From Cyanobacteria bacterium NC_groundwater_1444_Ag_S-0.65um_54_12 (GTDB lineage Bacteria; Cyanobacteriota; Sericytochromatia; S15B-MN24; VGJW01), in the NCBI GenBank assembly GCA_016267585.1, contig JACQUT010000010.1, positions 1-7,824 on the forward strand: 7,824 nucleotides of DNA. The letters run 5' to 3'. Shown piece by piece: positions 1 through 6,718 of the stretch. Below the pieces are notes generated by a model. That model ran no database searches and was not told the DNA's origin. It was given only the letters and a program-made list of their open reading frames with translations. Position 1 is the first letter of the stretch, and each line of letters starts with the position of its first letter. Both the position numbers and the translations under genes were made by a program.

Positions 1-670
1 ATTCCCGCAACTGGTGCAAGAGCTGGCACCTTGGATCATGGCGCTGGGTGTCTTGAATATCATTTACGGCGCCCTGGTGGCCACCAAGCAAATCGACATG
101 AAAAAAGTCATCGCTTACAGCTCGGTCAGCCATATGGGATTTGTGTTGCTAGGACTGGGGGCTTTGAATGCGGCAGGTATCGGGGGCGCCATCTTCCAGC
201 TAGTAAGCCATGGGCTCATTACTGCCATGCTCTTTTTAGGGGTAGGTATAGTGTACGATCACACCCACACCCGCGAGGTGCCAAAGTTAGGCGGCTTGGC
301 TGCCCGGATGCCACTGGCGGCCTTTTTGTTTGCGGTGGCAAGCCTGGCTTCACTGGGCCTACCGGGAATGAGTGGCTTTCTTGCCGAATTCATGACATTT
401 CTCGGTGCTTTCTCGGCCGCTCCGCTCTGGACTCTTCTGGCAGCGTCCGGAATCATCGTCACGGCTTTCTACATGCTATGGTTGATACAGCGCGTTTATT
501 TTCAGGAAGCGCGGCCCCAGTGGGCAGAAGTAACCGATTGCACGCCACGCGAAGCGTTGCCCATGGCTATTCTAGCCGTGCTCGTAGTGCTTTTTGGCTG
601 CTACCCGACACTACTGACCAGTACGACCAATCCCTTCGTAATGTCCTTTTTATCCAGGCCGGGGCTATGA
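1..670 (+). CDS. nuoM: NADH-quinone oxidoreductase subunit M, C-terminal part
   Basis: This is the C-terminal 222 residues of an antiporter-like membrane subunit of respiratory complex I, which moves protons across the cytoplasmic membrane during NADH oxidation by quinone. The reading frame is open from base 2 and ends with TGA at 668-670; the start lies left of the window. The family-typical segment DMKKVIAYSSVSHMGFVLLG, with its conserved lysines, is encoded near 98-160, followed by the conserved helix containing SHGLITAMLF and later PGMSGFLAEF, whose glutamate corresponds to the conserved Glu in the C-terminal helices of NuoM. The rest is a series of hydrophobic helices. nuoN follows 25 bases later in the order normal for nuo operons, which separates NuoM from the related NuoL and from Mrp-type antiporter subunits. 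No frameshift or lost motif is seen in the visible part. Confidence 0.95.
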   Translation, partial: FPQLVQELAPWIMALGVLNIIYGALVATKQIDMKKVIAYSSVSHMGFVLLGLGALNAAGIGGAIFQLVSHGLITAMLFLGVGIVYDHTHTREVPKLGGLAARMPLAAFLFAVASLASLGLPGMSGFLAEFMTFLGAFSAAPLWTLLAASGIIVTAFYMLWLIQRVYFQEARPQWAEVTDCTPREALPMAILAVLVVLFGCYPTLLTSTTNPFVMSFLSRPGL

Positions 671-695
671 GTTCCCGAAGAGTGGTAGGTTTGCT

Positions 696-2162
696 ATGCC
701 AAGCGATTTCTTAGTAATTGCTCCTGAACTTTTGGTGACGCTGCTCGCCTTGGGCGTGTTGTGCTGGGACTGGATAACTGGTAACAAGCGTATCCTGGGG
801 CAATTCGCTCTGTTCGGGTCAATAGTGGTGTGCGGCTTGCTGATCGGGCAGCTATTAGCTAACCAGGGAATGGGGGTTACGCTGTCCGGAATGTTCGTGG
901 GCGATCGCCTGGCCTTGCTGTTGCGGTTAGGTATAGCTGGCTCGGCAGCACTGGTGATCGCACTTTCGCTGGACTATGTCGAGAAAAAGCCCTATGGTGG
1001 CGAGTTCTATGCCTTGTTGCTGATGGCCGTGCTGGGGGCGATGTTAGCCGCAGCTGCCGGTGATCTGGTTCAGATCTTCCTGGCAATCGAGCTTTTATCG
1101 ATCAGCAGCTATGTTCTGGCAGGATGGTCGCGCGATGAACAGCGTTCTAGCGAAGCTGCCCTCAAGTACTTATTGTTTGGCGGAACTAGTTCCGCTATTT
1201 TCCTGCTCGGCGCGGCGCTGCTCTATGGACTGACCGGAACCACCAACCTGTCAGAGATCAGCCGACAACTAGCCAGTCTCGATAGCTCGGCTGGCTCGGC
1301 CGCATTGCTCGCCGGTTTGCTCGCCCTTTGCGGCCTGGGGTACAAGATAGCTGCCGTACCCTTTCATAGCTGGGTCCCGGATGTTTACGAGGGTGCACCG
1401 GTGCCAGTGGCGGCATTCTTGTCAGTAGGCTCGAAAATAGCCGGCTTTGCTGTGCTGATCAGGCTATTGGTGAATGCCCTACCCCAGCTGGCCGGAAATT
1501 GGTTGCTGCTCTTGGCAATAGCCAGTGTCGCCTCCATGACGCTCGGCAACTTGGTAGCGCTCACGCAAACCAATGTCAAACGTCTGTTAGGCTATTCGAG
1601 CATTGCTCAAGCCGGTTATCTTTTGCTAGGTCTAGTCGCGGCCGCTCATCATGCCACGTTGGGGGTGGGCTTGGCAGCGGTCGTCTTCTATTTGCTCGGC
1701 TATGTCTTCATGAACCTGGGTGCTTTTGCTGTGGTGACCTTGTATGCCCATTCCGCCGGTACCGAAGAGATAGCAGATTATGCTGGACTGGCAAGACGCA
1801 ATCCTTTCATGGCGTTCTTCATGTTGATCTGTATGATCAGCTTGGCTGGCCTGCCACCTCTGGTAGGGTTCTGGGGCAAATTTTACCTTTTCAGTGCCAT
1901 CATCCAGTATGCCACGATCACCAGCCAGCCCATCTACCTTTGGCTGGCGGTAATAGGCCTGATCAACGCCGTGATCTCGCTCTACTACTACATGAAGATC
2001 CCCAAAGCGATGTACCTGGGCAAAGCAGCGTCTGAAGAACCAGTTACCTTATCGCCGTCTCTTGGTGCAGCAGCTTTCGTAGGCGCTGCCGGTGCCATTG
2101 CGCTTTTCGTCTTTCCCCAGCCAGTATGGGATCTGGCGCTAGCAGCCGTGAGAGCTCTGTGA
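696..2162 (+). CDS. nuoN: NADH-quinone oxidoreductase subunit N
   Basis: NuoN is one of the three antiporter-like proton-pumping subunits in the membrane arm of complex I. The predicted protein has 488 residues, close to the usual length, and is almost entirely made of about 14 hydrophobic helices. The residues known as the proton path in the E. coli subunit are all present at nearly the same numbers: Glu132, Lys157 (ALKYLLFGG), Lys217 and His224 (GYKIAAVPFHSWVPDVYEGA), Lys247 and Lys395 (GFWGKFYLF). The segment TNVKRLLGYSSIAQAGYLLL at 292-311 is the signature of the family. The ATG at 696 is preceded by only a weak AGG-type ribosome site, consistent with coupling to nuoM upstream. The stop TGA is followed immediately by TAG and then the gatC ATG, so nuoN and gatC are very likely on one transcript. 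Confidence 0.97.
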   Translation: MPSDFLVIAPELLVTLLALGVLCWDWITGNKRILGQFALFGSIVVCGLLIGQLLANQGMGVTLSGMFVGDRLALLLRLGIAGSAALVIALSLDYVEKKPYGGEFYALLLMAVLGAMLAAAAGDLVQIFLAIELLSISSYVLAGWSRDEQRSSEAALKYLLFGGTSSAIFLLGAALLYGLTGTTNLSEISRQLASLDSSAGSAALLAGLLALCGLGYKIAAVPFHSWVPDVYEGAPVPVAAFLSVGSKIAGFAVLIRLLVNALPQLAGNWLLLLAIASVASMTLGNLVALTQTNVKRLLGYSSIAQAGYLLLGLVAAAHHATLGVGLAAVVFYLLGYVFMNLGAFAVVTLYAHSAGTEEIADYAGLARRNPFMAFFMLICMISLAGLPPLVGFWGKFYLFSAIIQYATITSQPIYLWLAVIGLINAVISLYYYMKIPKAMYLGKAASEEPVTLSPSLGAAAFVGAAGAIALFVFPQPVWDLALAAVRAL

Positions 2163-2165
2163 TAG

Positions 2166-2456
2166 ATGGCTATTTCAATAGAAACCGTGCGCCAGGTAGC
2201 TAAGCTGGCGCGACTGGAGCTCACGGGCGAAGAAGAGGAACGCTTTACCGAGCAGCTAGGAAAAATTCTCGAATATGTGGCACAGTTGCAAGAGGTTGAT
2301 ACCACTGGGCTTGTGCCGACCTCGCATAGCATTCCGTTACGAAATGTCATGCGCGCGGATGTCCATGTACCCAGCTTGCCACGCGAGGATTTGCTTGCGA
2401 ATGCGCCAGAGACGGAGGGGGGTTTTTTTCGCGTGCCCAAAATCCTTCAGGACTAA
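2166..2456 (+). CDS. gatC: Asp-tRNA(Asn)/Glu-tRNA(Gln) amidotransferase subunit C
   Basis: GatC is the small subunit that holds GatA and GatB together in the amidotransferase that converts mischarged Glu-tRNA(Gln) or Asp-tRNA(Asn) to the amidated form in the cytoplasm. The 96-residue product has the usual length. It shows the family pattern: an N-terminal helix (ETVRQVAKLARLELTGEEEE), the central FTEQLGKILEYVAQLQEVDT, the TSHSIPLRNVMRAD segment that wraps the partner subunit, and the C-terminal GGFFRVPKIL. The ATG lies 3 bases after the nuoN stop with no strong ribosome site, suggesting translational coupling. Gly-Gly-Phe-Phe is encoded by a run of six G followed by seven T (2417-2429), a possible slippage or sequencing-error spot. 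gatA is not next to it; a convergent operon follows directly. Confidence 0.95.
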   Translation: MAISIETVRQVAKLARLELTGEEEERFTEQLGKILEYVAQLQEVDTTGLVPTSHSIPLRNVMRADVHVPSLPREDLLANAPETEGGFFRVPKILQD

Positions 2457-3847
2457 GGAGATCCAGAAGAGAGGTAATCCTCTCCCATAGCTTTAGCCAG
2501 GCGAGCTTCTGCCTGCTTGTACTCTATTTCTGCTTTCAGGGCACCCTCTTGAGCCTGCAATACGGAAACTTCGGCCTCGAGCAGGTCCAGTGGCATTGCG
2601 ATACCCTTATCGAGCCGGCTTTTGGCCAAACGCCAAGCACGTTGGGCCAGATCATGCTCTTTTAGCGCAAGCTTTCGGCTTTCCAATGCTTCATTGACAA
2701 TTGCCCGCTCATCTTCTACCTCGGCAGCGATGGTACGGCTCAATTGCAGCTTGGCATCAAGCTGCCTAAGTACCGCTAGCTCAGCTTGTTCCACACGCTT
2801 TTGCGTGCGCAAGCCATCAAATAGGTTCCAGGAAACAGTCGTCGTGATCCCCAGATCGGGCTGGAAGGGACCTAGCAAGGAGTATTGCGCACCCGTCACC
2901 AAGCCGGTAGATCCCAGCAAGCCGGCGCTCAGGGCAAGCGCCAGGTTAGGCCACTGGGATCGCCCCGCTAGCTCTTTGCGCAGATGCTCCTGACGCAACA
3001 AAACTTCCAGTATCTGGAGATCGGGCCGCCTGGCTTGGGCGGCAGCGATAGCTTCGCTCAAAGGCGGCAATGTCCTGGTCGGTTCGCTCTTGAAACTAGA
3101 CCCATTTGCAGTAGACCGGGGTCTAACTTGTAGGTTAGAGCTGCCAACCGGCGCTCGACCAAGTGCCAAAGCCAGCGCAGACTCCGCCTTGCGTTTTTCT
3201 CGGCGGTTGCGTTGCAGTTCCCACTCTGCTGCCAGCAGTTTGCCTTCCGCCTGCAATACTTCCAGTGGTGCCGCAACGCCCCGTTCTTCGCGCTTACGTG
3301 CCGCTTCGAGGCGTGCTTGCACTAGCCGTACTAATGCTATTTTTACATCAACCGTCGCCGAAGCTGCGACGAGCGATAGGTAAGCTGCTTTTACTTGCAG
3401 CACTACTTCGTGCTGAGCAACACGCAGTTGCTCGCGAGCCAGCCCTTCAGCTAGCTCACCGGTTTCTAGCGCACTGTTCGCTCCCCAATCCAGAACTAGC
3501 TGAGAGACGCTGAAGCGCGACGTAACGAAATAGTTTTGCGTTTGCCCTAGCAACGAGGCCAGGTTCTTGTCATCTAGGCTACTGGCGGTACGTGGTGCCA
3601 AGATGGCGGCAAAATTGTTACTTTGCCCGGCGCTTGCCGAAAAATAAAGCTGTGGAAACCAATTGGCACGCAATTCCTCTTGGCGAAGTTGTGCTTCTTT
3701 CAAGCGATTGCTGGCAGTTCGAATGCCAGGATGATGTGTTAAAGCGTCAACTAGCGCTGCTTCGAGCGAAAGTGGCTCTGCTTGCGTCGTGGTTGATTGC
3801 TCGATCGCCGGCGGCGGAGGAAGGCTAGCAAAGGTAGCGATGATCAG
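2453..3847 (-). CDS. TolC-family outer-membrane efflux/secretion channel
   Basis: A TolC-like protein would form a trimeric beta-barrel and helical tunnel across the outer membrane and periplasm and serve as the exit duct for the adaptors encoded upstream. Starting at 3847 it has 464 residues, normal for the family. The two internal repeats are clear: strand segments VSQLVLDWG (114-122) and TTTVSWNLFDG (335-345), and the matching turns RGVAAPLEVLQAE (from 189) and KGIAMPLDLLEAE (from 414), separated by long amphipathic helices. The first repeat helix (LSLEAALVDALTHHPGIRTA) lies upstream of the first conventional start codon, TTG at 3703, so that TTG cannot be the true start. No ATG, GTG or TTG exists between it and the in-frame stop at 3893-3895. 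A CTG at 3847-3845 overlaps the upstream TGA as CTGA and has GAGGG 7 bases before it. The N-terminus (IIATFASLPPPPA) is a poor, short export signal. The stop TAG overlaps the gatC stop. Confidence 0.9.
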   Translation of the reverse strand: MIIATFASLPPPPAIEQSTTTQAEPLSLEAALVDALTHHPGIRTASNRLKEAQLRQEELRANWFPQLYFSASAGQSNNFAAILAPRTASSLDDKNLASLLGQTQNYFVTSRFSVSQLVLDWGANSALETGELAEGLAREQLRVAQHEVVLQVKAAYLSLVAASATVDVKIALVRLVQARLEAARKREERGVAAPLEVLQAEGKLLAAEWELQRNRREKRKAESALALALGRAPVGSSNLQVRPRSTANGSSFKSEPTRTLPPLSEAIAAAQARRPDLQILEVLLRQEHLRKELAGRSQWPNLALALSAGLLGSTGLVTGAQYSLLGPFQPDLGITTTVSWNLFDGLRTQKRVEQAELAVLRQLDAKLQLSRTIAAEVEDERAIVNEALESRKLALKEHDLAQRAWRLAKSRLDKGIAMPLDLLEAEVSVLQAQEGALKAEIEYKQAEARLAKAMGEDYLSSGSP

Positions 3848-4635
3848 AGCAATACCCTCACGACCATGCCAGGCTTGAGCTGTTGCCGGCTGTTAGGAAC
3901 CTGGATCCTGACCTTTAGCGAAGCGGTAACCGGATCCACCTTTTCGCCGATAACCTTGATGCGGCCTGGCAAATCGGCATCATCCCCTGGCGAGCGAACT
4001 ACTACATGCTCGCCGATTTTCAAGCGCCTGGCAGCACGCCATGGCACAAAAGTCTCTACCAACACCGGATCTACCTGTAACAAATCTCCTAACTTGGTCC
4101 CTGGCGTAATCATCTGGTTGGCATGGAGCAACACTGACACCATGACCCCACCGATCGGCGCTAGCACTGCGAAATCACGAAGGGTTTTTCGCTTGATAGC
4201 TAAAGCCTGCTCTTGTTCTTGCAAACGCTCCTTCTCCATTGCCACCCGTTCTACAGCTAACCGTGCACGATTTCGCGTATCTTGCAACGTCTTCAGGGGC
4301 AGGTTCCGATCGATAAAAAGTGCTTCGTCTCTGGCAAGATCCTGTTTTGCTGCCTCTTGCGTCAGCTGTTCGATCCGTAACGCGGCGCGGTTGCGGATTT
4401 GCATTTCCAGCAACCTGATCTCGTCCGTGAACTGACTGTGCTCTACCGAAAGCAACAACTGGCCAGCTTGCACGCGCTCACCCTCGGATATCCGTAATTG
4501 CTCGACTTTGCCACCAGCTTGAACAATTATCGGTATTTCAGTTTGCGGGAAGACGGTACCCATCCGGGGCTCGGGAGCAGCTTGGGCTGGTAGACAGCCC
4601 ACAGCCAATAATAGTGGTAACAGAAGAACCATCAT
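3844..4635 (-). CDS. HlyD-family periplasmic adaptor (small)
   Basis: This is a periplasmic adaptor (membrane fusion protein) that should bridge an inner-membrane component to the TolC channel encoded next. It has 263 residues. Residues 1-20 are a hydrophobic export signal; AVGC at 11-14 could be a lipobox, giving a lipoprotein anchored at Cys14, or cleavage could occur after AQA. A half lipoyl domain lies at about 36-65 (QAGGKVEQLRISEGERVQAG), a charged coiled-coil hairpin at about 66-150, the second lipoyl half near 155-185 (LAPIGGVMVSVLLHANQMIT), then a beta-barrel domain to the end (KPGMVVRVLL). The start is the ATG at 4635, which overlaps the upstream stop as ATGA and has GGAGG 8 bases before it. 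A TTG at 4668 would add 11 non-hydrophobic residues and is less likely. It lacks a membrane-proximal C-terminal extension, so it is at the short end of the family. Confidence 0.92.
   Translation of the reverse strand: MMVLLLPLLLAVGCLPAQAAPEPRMGTVFPQTEIPIIVQAGGKVEQLRISEGERVQAGQLLLSVEHSQFTDEIRLLEMQIRNRAALRIEQLTQEAAKQDLARDEALFIDRNLPLKTLQDTRNRARLAVERVAMEKERLQEQEQALAIKRKTLRDFAVLAPIGGVMVSVLLHANQMITPGTKLGDLLQVDPVLVETFVPWRAARRLKIGEHVVVRSPGDDADLPGRIKVIGEKVDPVTASLKVRIQVPNSRQQLKPGMVVRVLL
3855..3859 (-). promoter_or_regulatory. Probable ribosome binding site for the CTG start of the TolC-like gene
   Basis: GAGGG on the minus strand lies 7 bases before the CTG at 3847-3845. An ATT codon at 3853-3851 is in frame too but would be only 1 base from this site. 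The placement supports CTG initiation coupled to termination of the adaptor gene. Confidence 0.5.
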
Positions 4636-6569
4636 GGTCTTAGCCTCCACCAGATCGCGCTGAGCCAACCAGCGGGAGCACGCAGTAATAGTATTATTAA
4701 CCGCCGTTTGCCAGTATCGACTCGTGCCATCCCTTGCATCCCCGACCTTAGCAGCGCGTCGTTATTGCTTATACGAGCAGTCACTTTGAAAGTTGGCCCG
4801 GCCGAAGTAGCCTTGGCTTCTGGACTGATCGTTTGCACCAGTCCCCGGAACGTACGCAATGGGTGAGCTAGCAGGCGAACGCTTACTGCTTGCCCCGGCT
4901 TGACCAGGGAAATTTCGGTTTCGGGGATTTCTACCTCTACCCGCATCTCGGCAGTAGTGGCCATCCGAAGTAATTCTTCACCTTTGCTCAAAGTTTCACC
5001 GAGGCGCTCTGGCAAGCTGGGTGTCATGATCACACCGGATATCGGGGCGAGCAAATTGGCATGCTCGATCTTGGACTGCAAGAGTGCTGCATTGGCCGCT
5101 AGCTGGCGTATCTTGAGTTCTTCTACCGCAATACTCCCCACATCAGAAGCTAGGCGCAGCTGCTGCACCCGTACCCGGCCAATCGCCAGATCGGTCGTGA
5201 TGGATTGCAGGGCCAGCTTGAGGTCTTGCTCCTCCAGCCGGGCTACCGTTTGCCCTTGCTGCACGGTAGAGCCCTCGTTCACGTAGATTTGTTTGATAAT
5301 TCCGCCCTCACGGGCAATAACTCCGATCTGGTCGGCCGGCAATACCTGCGCATGTCCCGAGACTTGCAAGGGAACGTGAATTCCTACCAGTAAAGGTATC
5401 GTCAACATGGCCGCTATTATCGCCAGCAAGCCACGTCTAGTAATTAATTTCGGTTGCAGCAGTCCTTTGAGTCCTTTTATGCTAATGGCTGGTACTTGTC
5501 TATACAGCTGAGCATTCCTGATGGCTACTGTGATCTGGGCGGCGAGTATGCTGATGATCTCTATTTGCGAGCTAGAGAAATTCGCCGGAGTTTTGGATTC
5601 CAAGCAGAGGAGGCCTACCGGACCTTCTTCATCTTTTAGTGGCAAGAGTAATACACTCTTGCTTCCGGTCTCTGACATGAAATTGGCTATGGTAGGCATT
5701 GCGCTACTCTGTCGCTCTTTGAAGTAGTCGCAAACCACCTCGCTCCCATCTGGGAGCACCAGATATCCTGGTTCCTGACGGCCAACTAGCTGTCGCAAGA
5801 AAGCATCTAGCACTTTGGTCACTGGATCCTTGAGATCGATCTTTGCCTGTCCCGAAACAGCATTGAGGGTCAAAATATCCCCTTCCTGTAGGGCAATGGC
5901 ACACCGATCGTAGGTCACTACTGAGGAAAGAATATTAACTACCGTCTTGAGTAGGCGATCGAGATCTAGCGTTGCGGTAATTTCGCGGCTGATCTTGAGA
6001 AGGGCCTGCAATTCTCGTACTTTGCTCTCGGCTTGATACAATCTGGCATTCTCGACCGCAATACCGGCATCAATAGCCATATCGGCGAGCAAATCCAGAT
6101 CATCCGGAACGAATAGATCGCTTGCCGGAACTTTGTTAACTATTTGGATGGCGCCGAGGCATTTCCCATGGGACATCATGGGCGCGCAAATCATTGATCG
6201 CGTAACAAAGCCTGATTCTGAGTCTACTTGGCGCGACAAGAAACGATCATTTTGGGCATCTGCCACAATCACTGGTTTTGCATGCTGTATGACCCAACCC
6301 ACGATACCCGTGCCCCAGTCAAGACGTATCCCCTGCACCCGATCCTTGACTGGACCTATCGCAGTCTCGCAAAGGAGTTCATTAGACGGTTCTTGCACCA
6401 GCCAGATCGAGGCAGCTTCGGCTGCAAGTACTGAAGTTACTCGCTCGAGCACCAGCTGAAATACCCTGACCAGATCGAGCGAGCTATTGAAGGCTTGGCT
6501 TACTTCTCGCAAGAGCAAAAGGCGCGCAACCGCTGCTTGGGCGCTAAGTGCCGAACCTGATTCCGTCAT
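4632..6569 (-). CDS. Membrane protein with two GAF domains fused to an HlyD adaptor
   Basis: This 645-residue protein combines sensing and export parts. Residues about 20-178 form a GAF domain (GIRLDWGTGIVGWVIQHAKP and NDRF motifs); residues about 186-358 form a second, more diverged GAF domain (SVLLLPLKDEEGPVGLLCLE). A short linker with basic residues (KLITRR) leads to one membrane helix at about 380-400. The rest is periplasmic: a lipoyl half (IAREGGIIKQIYVNEGSTVQ, from 418), a short coiled coil (about 445-500), the second lipoyl half (LLAPISGVIMTPSLPERLGE, from 506), a beta barrel, and a basic, Trp-rich tail (AGWLSAIWWRLRP). The GAF domains should therefore face the cytoplasm and could bind a small ligand that gates or assembles the exporter; no ligand can be named. 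ATG at 6569 has AGAGG 6 bases upstream. The gene overlaps the next adaptor by ATGA, implying coupled, stoichiometric synthesis. Confidence 0.9.
   Translation of the reverse strand: MTESGSALSAQAAVARLLLLREVSQAFNSSLDLVRVFQLVLERVTSVLAAEAASIWLVQEPSNELLCETAIGPVKDRVQGIRLDWGTGIVGWVIQHAKPVIVADAQNDRFLSRQVDSESGFVTRSMICAPMMSHGKCLGAIQIVNKVPASDLFVPDDLDLLADMAIDAGIAVENARLYQAESKVRELQALLKISREITATLDLDRLLKTVVNILSSVVTYDRCAIALQEGDILTLNAVSGQAKIDLKDPVTKVLDAFLRQLVGRQEPGYLVLPDGSEVVCDYFKERQSSAMPTIANFMSETGSKSVLLLPLKDEEGPVGLLCLESKTPANFSSSQIEIISILAAQITVAIRNAQLYRQVPAISIKGLKGLLQPKLITRRGLLAIIAAMLTIPLLVGIHVPLQVSGHAQVLPADQIGVIAREGGIIKQIYVNEGSTVQQGQTVARLEEQDLKLALQSITTDLAIGRVRVQQLRLASDVGSIAVEELKIRQLAANAALLQSKIEHANLLAPISGVIMTPSLPERLGETLSKGEELLRMATTAEMRVEVEIPETEISLVKPGQAVSVRLLAHPLRTFRGLVQTISPEAKATSAGPTFKVTARISNNDALLRSGMQGMARVDTGKRRLIILLLRAPAGWLSAIWWRLRP
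4644..4648 (-). promoter_or_regulatory. Ribosome binding site of the small HlyD adaptor
   Basis: A consensus GGAGG on the minus strand sits 8 bases before the ATG at 4635, inside the end of the GAF-HlyD gene. It decides the start in favour of the ATG that overlaps the upstream stop, rather than the TTG at 4668. Confidence 0.75.
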
Positions 6570-6575
6570 CCCATG

Positions 6576-6580
6576 CCTCT
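6576..6580 (-). promoter_or_regulatory. Ribosome binding site of the GAF-HlyD gene
   Basis: AGAGG on the minus strand lies 6 bases before the ATG at 6569-6567 and supports that start. A second ATG a few bases upstream is out of frame. Confidence 0.6.
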
Positions 6581-6644
6581 ATTGCCTAGGTAAAAACTTG
6601 CCCGTAGTTTCATCTTGCACTCGGAGACAAGCTATCATAGCAGA

Positions 6645-6695
6645 ATAACAGCAACTGGGCGCTCCGAGTAACGCGGAGCGCCCAGTTGCTGTTAT
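6645..6695 (-). terminator. Perfect 22-bp stem-loop between the repeat-protein gene and the exporter genes
   Basis: Bases 6645-6666 and 6674-6695 are exact reverse complements (22 bp, GC-rich toward the loop) around a 7-base loop (agtaacg). The structure begins 24 bases after the stop of the repeat-protein gene and ends 75 bases before the GAF-HlyD start. On the minus strand the 3' side ends TTGCTGTTATTCT, which is only a weak uridine tract. It fits a partial terminator, an RNA-processing site or a 3' stabiliser that lets the upstream gene be expressed more than the exporter genes. Confidence 0.7.
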
Positions 6696-6718
6696 GTTCG
6701 CCCTGGCAACTGAGACCT

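Noticed and set aside
31..714. A 227-codon plus-strand frame overlapping nuoM out of frame.
   Set aside because: NuoM is unambiguous in the other frame; this one lacks membrane helices and any family pattern.
2469..2484. Small hairpin GAGAGG-TAAT-CCTCTC near the junction of gatC and the TolC-like gene.
   Set aside because: Only 6 bp, inside the coding end of the TolC-like gene, and without a T-run on either strand; not convincing as a terminator.
3163..4435. Several plus-strand open frames of 70-212 codons opposite the TolC and HlyD genes.
   Set aside because: They are antisense shadows of clearly recognisable genes, rich in Arg, Ser and Cys, with no domain pattern.
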